Shown piece after piece: positions 12,082 through 23,100 of a stretch of DNA of 64,000 bases. Each line of letters starts with the position of its first letter. Within the stretch, counting starts at the first letter, position 1. The position numbers and the translations under genes were made by a program. Under the pieces are notes generated by a model. The model made no database searches. It had not been told where the DNA came from and was given only the letters and a program-made list of their open reading frames with translations. Origin of the DNA: Mya arenaria (taxonomy: Eukaryota; Mollusca; Bivalvia; Myida; Myidae); assembly GCF_026914265.1 (NCBI RefSeq), contig NC_069138.1:34076598-34140597 (forward strand), given 5' to 3'.

Positions 12082-12954
12082 TAAGGGATGTACTGCCGCC
12101 AAGCAGTAATATTAACCTCGTCCATATTCATGAACAAAACACGCAAGCCGTTGTGCTGTTGTGTATTTCCTCATCATCGAGGGCAAAAAGATACAACAGC
12201 AATACAAAAGACATTCAATGACTTGAATCTGACATAAGAGAATTAACGTGTTATGCTAAAACACAATTTTAACATTAAAAACAGACATGTATTAAACGTT
12301 AGGAACCAGTATGAACGAATTTCGAACCCCAGTCTACGCATTGGTGTTGTTTAAGCACATGACAAATGTTCAACTAAGGGAAACAGCTTTTCAAACATTA
12401 AGCAATGAAGTCACTAAAGTTCCTAATGGGTTGCATAAGCAGAACAAGCTAGGAATATTACATTTTTCATTAGTTACAGATAATATTGTTTTCGATGATA
12501 ACATTATTTACATGTGATTGTTGTGGCTATGTACTTTAAACGTTTGTGGATAATTTACCTCCTGACATGAACCTTCAGCCGTTTTGATACCGGTTCACTT
12601 ATAGTAACTGATAGTTAATTATTTATTTTTTTGTATATAGATGTATAATAACTTTGTTATCTTTGCGTTTTTCTTCAGATGTTTTTGTAATATAGGCAAA
12701 ATGAAAAACCAAGTAGCCTTGATATAATAGCTGTCGTGGTTTGTTTTTGTTTATTTATATTATCATTATTTGTAAAAGACTAAATGTGATAGGCACTTCG
12801 TGATTAACAAATAAAATAAACAAAGTTAACCAATAATATGACATTAAACGGATACTAAAACTCAATAACAAGTGTTTCTATGTATTAAAATCACGGTGGC
12901 ATTGTTATTGATGACACATGCGTTATCGTTAAAGCAATACCATACTCTTTGAAT

Positions 12955-13240
12955 GTGAGACAAGCAATACAAATTGGAAAATATATACATTTGTATAGCG
13001 CGAATGTTATTAAGCTAATGTAATGTGTTTCTCGCTATGTTATTATAATGCTGAAGTACAGTGGAGAGATATGTTCTGGGTTTGTGCTGTGCTTTAATCA
13101 ATATCACCCAAACTGTATCTTACACTGAAAGCACTCACATTTCTCTATATTTCAAACTGGAACATTTTGTGAGGGTTATATTGAGCATCTCTGCGAATGC
13201 TCTACGAATAGAGGTCTGAACAATTTCAAGAAATGTTGGA
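12955..13240. repeat. Block R, copy 2, upstream of first exon 13957
   Basis: Closest to block 11380-11640 and aligned through 'ttaagctaatgtaatgtg', 'caatatcacccaaactgt' and 'aaactggaacattttgtgag'. It ends with 'tctgaacaatttcaagaaat', which is also seen at the end of block 4 (18590-18780). Confidence 0.6.
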
Positions 13241-13956
13241 CTGGATTTTACACGTTCTATTTGCATTTTATTTTGGGATTTTCTAAAGTGTCATTAAAAG
13301 TTCTAGTTGTACATTTGTGTTTTGTTCTCAAATTTGAAATATGAATATAGCTCTGTTAATGCACATTATATTGGTTATCATTAGATCTGTAGGATTGATA
13401 TGAAATATGTATGTAGGCTCGTAGGTTTTATATCTGGATTTTAAGGGATCACCTTTCTGAACTGCATTACTTTTTTAGGAATAAAGCAAATCATTCAACC
13501 CTTATCTGTATAAAGTTATTTATGATTGTAGTTGAAAAGTACAATCTCCGTAAAGTATTGGAACTAATTTAAAGCAATATATGCTCATATTTTAAATTTA
13601 ATTTAAATACATAGACAGATAACTTAAAATGTCAAATGTTGTGTTAATGAATACTTACTAATTTCGCTTTTTTGTTGTTTTGGTCGTTTCCTGAATGGTT
13701 CAACTAATTGGGTTATGATTTTTTCATTAATCTTTCTAATCATCAATGTAGTGTAAGTACTTTCTAAAATACTTTGTTAAAACAATAAATCATTAGTACT
13801 GGATTATTTTATTCGATCTGTGTCAAAAAGCTGACATAAAACTCTTACTAAGTGGTCTAACTAGGAAAACCGTGAGACGCGCTAAACACTTCACACATTT
13901 ATAATTTTGTAAACCGCCCAATCACGACAACTCATCGGGATAACCAAACTATTGAA

Positions 13957-14017
13957 ATGGCTGAGGGAAATGGTGAATCATTCAAGGACAATAACTCTTC
14001 ACCTGGTTATATAACAG
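13957..14017 (+). CDS. Stomatin first coding exon, variant 1a
   Basis: This 61-bp exon encodes MAEGNGESFKDNNSSPGYIT plus one base, followed by the donor GTACGT. That length and phase (one base left over) are exactly what stomatin exon 2 at 25705 needs, since it starts two bases into a Gly codon. It resembles the two other first exons at 18175 and 20180, and the 'FKD' motif matches the N-terminus of vertebrate stomatin. It is either an alternative start exon for the downstream gene or the remnant of an extra gene copy whose body is gone. No promoter element is evident. Confidence 0.72.
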
Positions 14018-17000
14018 GTACGTTATCAGTGGCTATCGATTCTTTGCCTGCTGAGTTTAAACGCTATGTTTTGTTTGTAATTTATTATGATTTTTTTTAA
14101 TTACTTTGCATACACAGGTAGTTTTTGTTATGATAGTTACAAAGGCTTGTAATCATTATATAAATATTGCAATACATTTGTTATTATGGAAAATATGTGC
14201 ATCCTTTGAGACAGATCAAGTGTTGGTTATATCCAAGATATGTGCATAAGCGAATGTTATCTAATTTAGAGCAATATACCTAAGATGTGAACAGTTTACC
14301 TCTCCCCAAAGCAATGTAGCCCTTCTGAGAACCCTGTTTCTCTTTGAACAGAGGATATCATGTTAGTGAAGTGTACATCTTGTTTGACCAGAATCCTTCT
14401 TGTTAGGCAGCTGTGCCACGATATGTACCAGTTTCATGCCATATTTGCTCTTGCTAATCCTGTATATCACTTATGGTATTAATGCAAACCGCGTTATGTG
14501 TCTTTACATAGTTTAGGCTAATTATCCCGTTCTTATAAACCCGTGAACTGACTCACGCAACGTTTTGCAAAGTAAGTATATTGTATAATTCACTGTTCTT
14601 TGGCGTCCAGACTACGGAAATATTATAATCTCCTCCTGGAATCTCAAACCTCAAAGAATATGTTCAGACAAACTTAAGAACGACCATAACATGTCGGCTC
14701 GCTCAATATATGTGCGTACAGTTAAATTTGCCCCTGATTATAAGTATCTTGTAAGGCAAGTAGGCATCGTGTCCTCATATGTGACGAGCCAACCTCTTTT
14801 TAGAGCAATTTAGACGGATTTCCTCTGTTGAAAAAAGCGTATGTTTTGTTAGCCTAGTGTAAGTTATGAATGACCAGATTTCATTATAATAATTATGCTT
14901 TCGGGTGGTTTTAGAGATTTATCAGTGATAAAAAACAGTGAAAATATCACGTTTAAATCAGACGTCAGCGCCAAGAGGAATGGACACACTTTCAAAGACG
15001 TCATTTCCGAAAAGACGTTATATGTAATATTTCACCCATGGCTACGTCACTTTCAAAGACGTCATTTCCGAAATGACGTTATATGTAATATTTCACCCAT
15101 GGCTACGTCACTAAATCAACCAAATATCCTTGATTACATTATTTGTCAAGCGGACTGCGTAAGCGAATATATAATACACCTGTTTAGCTGACCAATGTTT
15201 TCTATATCAGACCAATAAACTTCTAGTTCAACCTCTAATTATCTGATTAAAATTGCTTTAGAATTAGATGTACACGGTACATGGACACTTAATACTCTGT
15301 ACCATTATTTGTTACGTAGGATGTGGCTGGAATCTGATAGAGTATTCTTTACGCAAGGGAAAGATGTTTACACGCTCAGGTTGATTATTATGGCAAATTC
15401 CACAAATAATTAATTGGATTATTAAAAGAGACAGCCTTCAGTATGGTTATAGACGTTTCTTATAGTAAATGTCAACAATATCAGAATTGTTCTCCCTCGA
15501 TAGTGTATGCAAGAATTGTTTTTGCTGCAGTTTTTGCATACAATGGCTTACTTGAAACACATTTATTTTATTTCCGATAATATTTAGTTTTAGCTGGCGG
15601 AGCGAAGGAAAAGAACAACGAGGCACAGTTTAACAAACCCAAAATCTACATCAAAATGTGTGAACTGTATTTATATCAATGTTAAACACATTTAAAACTA
15701 TTAGTCTTTGAAGAGTGTGTAAATATACGTACAATCAAAAAGGAGTTTTCGGATGATAAAGAAAGTATACAAATTGGGTTTCAGATCTGTCTTTTATAGC
15801 CTTTCAGTTTTGTTATTTTACTTGTCCATGGAATGTTGAGAGTATGGGATGTATGTTTGATTTCTCCAGAGACAATTCGGATAAAATACTTTTGTGAGTA
15901 ACAAAGATTGATCATTTGAACATTGTAGACCAGCCTTACATGCATTACATTGTATTTATTATGATGAAAGTGTTGTAGATAGCATGGTACAGCTGGTCGA
16001 AATAAAACGAGGCATATAAATTGATTGCATATGCGAATTTCGTTTCATCGTTAAATAATGCGGTATCTTTTTTATTTTGTGAAATGAGAATCATTCATGA
16101 AAAGTGCCTGTCATTTTTTTTTCTCCAGAGTATTAGTTGTCCGGTTTGTAACTTTAGGTAGAAATGCACATTATCTTGACAAATCATCTGTTATTTGCTT
16201 TCAATAATACCCCTGGATTCTTCTTCGCATAGCGGAACTGGACTTGATAACACAATAGACACTCAAGGGACAATATTGATATGAAAAACTACAGAAACAA
16301 GCTCGGTAGCTAAAAGTTTAAACATAAAACCCGTTTAAAGGCACAGGGTAAACAGCATAGACATAGCATACACAAACAAACAATCACAAAGAAAAAAACA
16401 TGGAACAACAGCACAAAACTCTACAAACAGCACGTTGCATATATACTATATAAAACCTAGGTGTGTTTATCAAGGATTTTTTGGTACCGCATTTGAACGG
16501 TAGCACAAGGCCGAACATACACTAACCGGGAAACAGAGAAAGAACAAAGCAACACATCACATGCAGACCAAACATACAGTCATGTATTTTTTTAAGCAAA
16601 TGCTTGGGTTTACTCGTGCGGATTTTATTTACAGTAGTCGTCTAGCAACCGTCTGTATGTCATTTCCAAAATGATTCACACGGATCATCAACTATTCTCC
16701 TATAGAACATAAGCATCATTGATTGTCTTCTACAAACAAACACGCTCTTCCATAAAACTGTGTTATTTTGGACTAAGCCAATAGCGACCAACTTTGTATA
16801 GTCTATACACGATGGTCTAATATCTTGTGCATTTATCGCCTCTGTGGTTGTCACTCTACTACACTGTTGAACACGAAGTGGCAACGGGCGGACCTTATAA
16901 CACCGTTGAAGTTCTTTATCATTTAGTCTTGTACTTTGCCTTTCTGTAATTTCATTGGCTGAAAATGTAGGATGTATTCTAATGCATGCTATGCCTAGAC

Positions 17001-17334
17001 CTTATGCCTCTAAACAGACACATCGTTCAAATGGTTTACTACTTGGCTTGTGTCTGTAGTATCTTTTTTTTCATTGAAATGACACTGAGACACAATAGCT
17101 TGATATTTAGTGTCACCAGTAATTAAAAGTTGGATGTTAAGAAAACTCAAGATGTGTGTACACCGAAAATATGAAAAAAAGGCAACACAAATTGATGAAA
17201 AGTACTGAGTATTTTAAAAAATCGTTGTCAAAATTATGTTGTTGTTTTGCTACACTCATTCCGCTCATTCTTAATCATTAAGGTTTTACTTCATCTAACT
17301 ATTACTTGTGAACACGGCCCCTGCTGGGTTTTTT
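14018..17334. other. Non-coding; no gene supported
   Basis: AT-rich sequence with one short tandem duplication (14989-15111). The stretch 16330-16600 is A- and CA-rich ('cacaaacaaacaatcacaaa') and may be an old repeat of unknown class. Confidence 0.4.
14989..15111. repeat. Tandem duplication of a 61-bp unit with CRE-like palindromes
   Basis: Two nearly identical 61-bp units, each with 'agacgtcatttccgaaa' followed by 'gacgttatatgtaatat' and 'acccatggctacgtcac'. Each unit contains the half-palindrome acgtcatttc/gaaatgacgt. No transcript context is visible. Confidence 0.85.
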
Positions 17335-17450
17335 TCAATTGCATCAAACCCAGCCTTACACTGACAGCATGCAAACTGTTTATCTTTCTATTTCCAAACT
17401 GTGAAATTTTGTGCAAGTTAAGTATCGTTGGGAATGCAGTACAGAAAAAG
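17335..17450. repeat. Block R, copy 3, upstream of first exon 18175
   Basis: A shorter, more decayed version containing 'ccttacactgacagcatg' and 'atttccaaactgtgaaattt'. It lies about 0.8 kb before first exon 1b, the same spacing as block 2 to exon 1a. Confidence 0.5.
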
Positions 17451-18174
17451 GTACTAGCAATTTCCTATCATGTTCGATATTCCCTCCGTTTTTTGTCTTT
17501 GTGAATATTCTTCAGAGTCAATACAAATTGTAGCAGAAAATAATTGTTTAACTGCGAAACGCAAATACACATACAATATATTAATGACTCCAGAGGATTG
17601 TATTCACTTTCCTTTTTAATGACATGGAGTTTTGGACATTTCGTTACTGCAAGTTCAGCCTACTATGTGTTAGCCATGTTGCAATACCAGAAAAGCAAAT
17701 GACCGGTTTATATATTCATTTGGATTGCCAGTTTACTATAAAAGACTCTTAAAGTCTTAGCAGTTTTGTCAATTTGAATACTTTTCAGTATTTCTCGCGC
17801 ACTAATTTTACTTTGGAAAAGGGAAATGGGTGTTTAACTATTTTTTGTTTGTTTTGGAACATAGTTTTTTATGTTTACTGTTTTTAATACAATAAAGGTT
17901 AATCAATCGGTTATTGCATTCAATCATGTTTCTGTCGGTACACTGTTGCTGCAACATGCAGTTTGAGTCGATATTGGCGGTGTTGAAGCATATGAAGTTA
18001 ACTTTTGGATTGGTATTCGTTGTTCATGGAAAAAAACTGATAATTTACAGGAGTGTTATTAAGTGCAACAAAATACAGTTACAACTCAAAGAACCGGTAA
18101 GTGTTTAACGATACAAACGTGTACATGTAAAGAGACCAATGTCGACCTCTTATCGGAATAACAAAGCTATCGAG

Positions 18175-18235
18175 ATGGCTGTGGAAAATGATGAAATGTT
18201 AAAGGACAACAATTCTACACTGGGTTATGTTTCAG
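18175..18235 (+). CDS. Stomatin first coding exon, variant 1b
   Basis: A 61-bp exon encoding MAVENDEMLKDNNSTLGYVS plus one base. It has no stop or indel but is the most diverged of the three first exons. Its donor is GTGATT, weaker than GTACGT of 1a and GTAAGA of 1c, so it may be poorly spliced or dying. The flanking '...aacaaagctatcgag' before the ATG aligns with the other two exons. Confidence 0.6.
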
Positions 18236-18589
18236 GTGATTTTTTTTATGATTTTTTTTAATATTTTGCGGAAAAATAAAATGTTACTTATAAAGTGCTT
18301 TGAATATCCAAGGAGGGTGTGTTTAGTCTCAGCGTTTTCTCTCCGCAATTAAAATTACTAGATCTGTTTTGGAAGTTTCTTATATTTCATTAATGCATGG
18401 AAACGAAACCTAAGCAATTATACATCTGCGCTTGCACAATATTGAAACGGTTACATTTTTTTCTCATTGTTTATGTTTTCTAAACCAACTAGTTATAGTA
18501 CATAGTATATACTGTCAAGCTGTACAACAAGCTATTTCACTGCACCATTTGATGCTTCATAGCAATGATTTTCTTGCACTGATGTTTAA

Positions 18590-18780
18590 CAGAGTAGACG
18601 GTAATTCGGGGAGTAGCTGTGATCAAATCAATAGTATCGAAACTGTGCCTTACACTAGCTTTATTAACTGTGCATCTCTGTCCATTTCAAAGCTGGAGCA
18701 TATTGTAGCATATATATTCAGTAGCACTGTGAATGCTCTTTTGATGAAAACCTGAACAATAATTTCCAGACATGTTGGTT
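18590..18780. repeat. Block R, copy 4, upstream of first exon 20180
   Basis: It shares 'gaaactgtgccttacact', 'tgtccatttcaaagctgg' and 'tgaatgctctttt' with the other blocks. It lies about 1.5 kb from exon 1c, longer than the other spacings, with a tRNA-like sequence (19376-19440) in between. Confidence 0.55.
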
Positions 18781-20179
18781 ACAGGCCGATATTAAATTAA
18801 AGTCTTTATTGGATTTAAAGCTCATGTAGGTAAAGGGAGTATGTGTTTTTAATAACTGACCAATAAAGTAAATGGGTCAATGATGTTTGACCATAAGATA
18901 AACTTAAAGTGAATGTTAAATGCCACCCTTGGAAGTAACTTAAGTTGTTTTTTGTTTGGTTATATACTGACGTGCCATTGATCTTAACATTTTTAACACT
19001 GGAGTGCATACACTATTTAGTATTGACTCCGATAGGTTCAGGGTTTCCAATATACAATTACGTGAATTTTGAATACCTAGTGACGAACTGTTATCATTTG
19101 AAAGTGTTTTATGTGTAAATAAAGAATATGGTTATACCGAAATAACATAACAGACAAGCGTTTATGGCAATGTACGATCGCAAAATAGATCAGTTCACGT
19201 CAGATTTCAGGTTTAATATAGAACAAAAATAATAACACATAATCGATCTATAATGCTCGTTTGCTTGTGTCGTTTATACTAAATTTTAGCACGATAATGA
19301 AGACAGCTACAACCACTTTCAAATCCGTTTTCTTGACAGAAACTAGCACGGTGTCCTTTATGTGAAGTCGTAAAAGGGTACTCATGGTAGGGATCGAACC
19401 TACAATGGACTCCTATTCAACTCACCACTATCACGTTTGCTCATTTGTTGACATGTTATTAATTGGTATACAATAACCCTTACAAATAACATTTATATGG
19501 GGTCACCAGGCATAAAGATTAAACACCATAACCAATGGTTCGGTGAAATAAAAAGCTTAATTTCTACATCGGATACCTGAATTAGATAAAACAAATTGTG
19601 TTTTAGTCATTCTTTAGTTATATTGAAATACATTTAAGAAACATTGAACAACTCTTGTGGGTTAATGTGTTTTGCTTGCACGTTTCTGATGGGGTTCTTA
19701 ACACATACACTTGATGCAATATTGCTCTGTTTCTAACGATGTGTATTAAATCTTCGACTGTCTATACAATGCGGAATTATGTTAATTCTAATTGCATACA
19801 CGTCAGGATTTCTAAGAATTGTCAAGTTTCAAGTCGCTTTGAGTGATATAGTCGGTACAATGTTTGACATGTTGTATTGTTCTAAAGATATTTGAGATAA
19901 AAAAAATCCAGAAAATGGTGTTGAAATATTAAGATTAAAAAGAGTTTTATATGTGCTGAAATATACGCTAAGGACATATAATTTATTTTGTGTTCGAAAC
20001 TGATTATGAAAGTTAAATACACGATCATGTCTCTGTATCAAATGGAAAAAATAATTACTAAGGAGTATAGTTTAGTCGTCAAAATCTGAAGTAAAATTAG
20101 TGTTAAACAGTTGACAATGTATATGAATTAATGAGAAGTATCAATGACGACGGCTTATCACGAACACTAAGTTATTGAG
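18781..20179. other. Non-coding region before first exon 1c
   Basis: No gene supported apart from the tRNA-like remnant at 19376-19440. Any promoter of stomatin copy 2 should lie at the right end of this stretch; I see no TATA box at a convincing distance. Confidence 0.4.
19376..19440 (-). pseudogene. tRNA-like remnant (tRNA-derived sequence)
   Basis: On the - strand there is a perfect 5-bp T stem GTAGG/CCTAC around the loop TTCGATC, and an A-box-like 'GATAGTGGTGAGT'. The two acceptor strands do not pair and the anticodon stem is poor. It may be a decayed tRNA gene or the head of a tRNA-derived SINE. It is unrelated to the tRNA-His family in this window. Confidence 0.45.
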
Positions 20180-23100
20180 ATGGCTGAGGAGAATGGTGAA
20201 ACATTCAAGGACAACAACTCTGCCCCTGGTTACGTTCCAGGTAAGATATAAGTCATTCGGTACATGTTTAAGATCTATGGACATCATTTAGTCCCATAAA
20301 CGATCATTATTTTCACCCATATTTTGCAAATTTTATGTCGATACATCTTGCTATAGCTATTCGGAGAGTCAGTGTGTTTCTTGAACACTCTGTACGGCAA
20401 GTTTAATAGGTTTTGTCATTCAGCTGTTGTGAGGGCATTATATATCGTGTAAGACCGCCAGTATGTATCTGTTTATGTCAGTGTACATAGTGTTTGTCTT
20501 AGTTATTTATAGACCGATGAAGATAGTTCATATGTTAGTACGCTACGTGTTAGCCAGCGTATCTTTTTTCGGTAGTTTTAAGTCTAAAACATTGGAAGTG
20601 CACCCAAAGGCGATCAAAACATGCGAGAAGCAGTATGAATTACGTGATAAACATCAGACACAGAAAATGCTTAAGGCTATACAATATCCCATTAATGCTT
20701 TGATGCAAGTGTTGTCGATTGATAGCTCATAACCCAGGGCCTGACATTAACAGGCATACTAATTTAGCAGTGTTTGCATAATTTCAAAATACAACATCAC
20801 ATTTTAAACACTGTTTTAGAGTTTGCAGTCTTCAACTTTATAATACATATTGTTATGTTTGATTGACGTTACAAAATGGAGTTCAGAAGGAAATTCTTGC
20901 CAATGTTCACACACAAAAAAGAAGGACTTAAATTTTGGTAAGTAATATTTTATCAGAGGTTTGTTGAAATGTCTTTTGATAATAACAATACGGTTTTGTG
21001 TAAAATATTACCATTGTTTTGATTTTTAGTGTTCCAGTTCAGGTAGCCGGTAATAGAGCACATCAAACTAGTCTGGTGAATAATGCTGGTTGCTAGGAAC
21101 TTTGAAAAGACTCATTCTTGGTGTCTGCATTGACCTAAGAGCATTTCGATGATCTGTGGTTTGACAATGGTCTTGGTGTTTGGCATCGTCGGTTAAGTCT
21201 CCCGTATGACACGATTATCTGTGATTAAAGTACATGAAGTCGATCAAACCGATAAACATTATGAATGGTGATATATTGGCTTTTGTTTAACATTGAATCA
21301 TTTTCTGTTTATTGTTTCAAATCATAAGGCAAGGAAACCTGAGGAAAATTACCGATTGAAAGAACATCCGACACTTAAAACTATGGTCAGAGAAGTGCAG
21401 TCTTGTAGTCATTTGATATTAAAAAAACAACAGTATGCAAACACATTTTGCATATTATGTGATAAGTTGTATAAATATTATCAAGTAAGATATTACCTTA
21501 ATAAAAAAAGATCCCACCGCTTTAAGTGTTTCAGAAATGTTATATGTGTGTTCGATTAAGTCACATCTTCATTTCAACGCATCTGTGTTCGTATCAATAT
21601 CAGTGACCTTGAATTCCCATCCCCATGGTAGTGTGTACGACGATATTGACTGGTGTTGAAACATGTAGCGATCATGGTCGTTTATAACCTGTCTCAATGT
21701 TTTAAAAAAAAGGTAGATTCAGCTGTCATTGAGCGAATAGACAATGCCGTGACCAGGATTCGAACCTGGGTTGTCGCGGCCACAACGCGAAGTACTAACC
21801 ACTATACGATCACGGCTAGTTTGCTGAACTGTAGATAAAACGATTAAGGCCTAATAAGAATCTTATCAATAATTCAAGCGTCTTAAGTGCCTTGATCGGA
21901 AGCTCTCACAGAATTGAGCACGTAGTGAAAACATCATTTATACTATGTTTTAATCAGATTACATTTTGACTATAAATACGGATTGGGCAGGATTATAATA
22001 TCTTCCATGGCCGAGAGTGTAAGATAGGTTCATTCCAATCCGAGCCTAGGGTGTTTTGTGGAAACAAGGTTTAAAGAGGTCCCGCAAAACACCCTGCGCG
22101 AGGACCGAAATGAACCTATCTTACACGAACGGCTATGGTAGACGCTTTTCTCCCACCTCATATAATAAAATTAAGTAAAAATGTATTTTTGCTGGAACTC
22201 TTTTGTGCTCAGTGAAAATAATTGCGTATGGATATGCGATAATTCATGGATATGCGCGCAGTGAATCAGATTATGTTAATAGCCAAATCGGTCTTTAAGT
22301 AGTTCTTAGGAGAGTGAAGCATTATTTATTGAAAGGTGCGTAAAAACTGTTTTATGGTGACATTTGAAGCGAGAAATAATTAATTAGCATTCTAAATAGT
22401 GCCGCAAGACAAGGTTTTCATGATGCTACAGACGACCGTCTTCAACAAGGGAGGTAATTACAATGTGGTGACCATTAAAAAGGAGTTCCATACGGGCATT
22501 TTATCCTCGCCGGTGGGCAAGATAAGAATTTCTAGCATGGTTAAATTATTGGATCTACTTATCTGAGGTGGAAAAATATACAGAGTTATTATAGGTAATA
22601 ACAACTGGCATTGTGGTAGACTAGTAAATAACTGGCTTTCATTATACTCTTGGGTTGTATTAAACGTATGATGAGTTCAATGAGAATTTGGAAGATATTC
22701 CATTATCTTCACAAACGTCATTGACAATAGCGTGTCTGAAGCTATACAATGTCCCCTGGGCATTTCATGTAGGAATTACATTGTCTCTTTGCTGTGTACC
22801 AAATGCAATTTTCTACCCTGGCCTGGCATTATTAAGAAGAGATGTTTGCATAATATGGGTTTCATGGGAATATCGCATGCCATATTTCAGACGCTGTTAG
22901 AGGTTTCGCACAATCACTAGGCACCAAACCGAAATGGAACCTATATATTTAAACTGAACCTTAACTCCGTACAAATCAGATTTGTATAAATACCCAATCG
23001 CAGCAGATTTCTGGCTGTTATGTCTGTGTATAAAGTAACTGTTTTTACTTCGTTATTAAAATACACTATCGAAGAACAAACTTCATCAAAAACATGACAA

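Noticed and set aside
11742-12146. Long open frames of poly-Tyr, poly-Thr and poly-Leu on the - strand
   Set aside because: They arise from the (AAT)n/(AGT)n microsatellite; any triplet repeat without stops gives such frames.
20876-20937. Possible extra first exon ([20 protein letters not shown]) followed by GTAAGT
   Set aside because: It ends two bases into a codon, while stomatin exon 2 needs one base, so it cannot join in frame; no relation to the other first exons.
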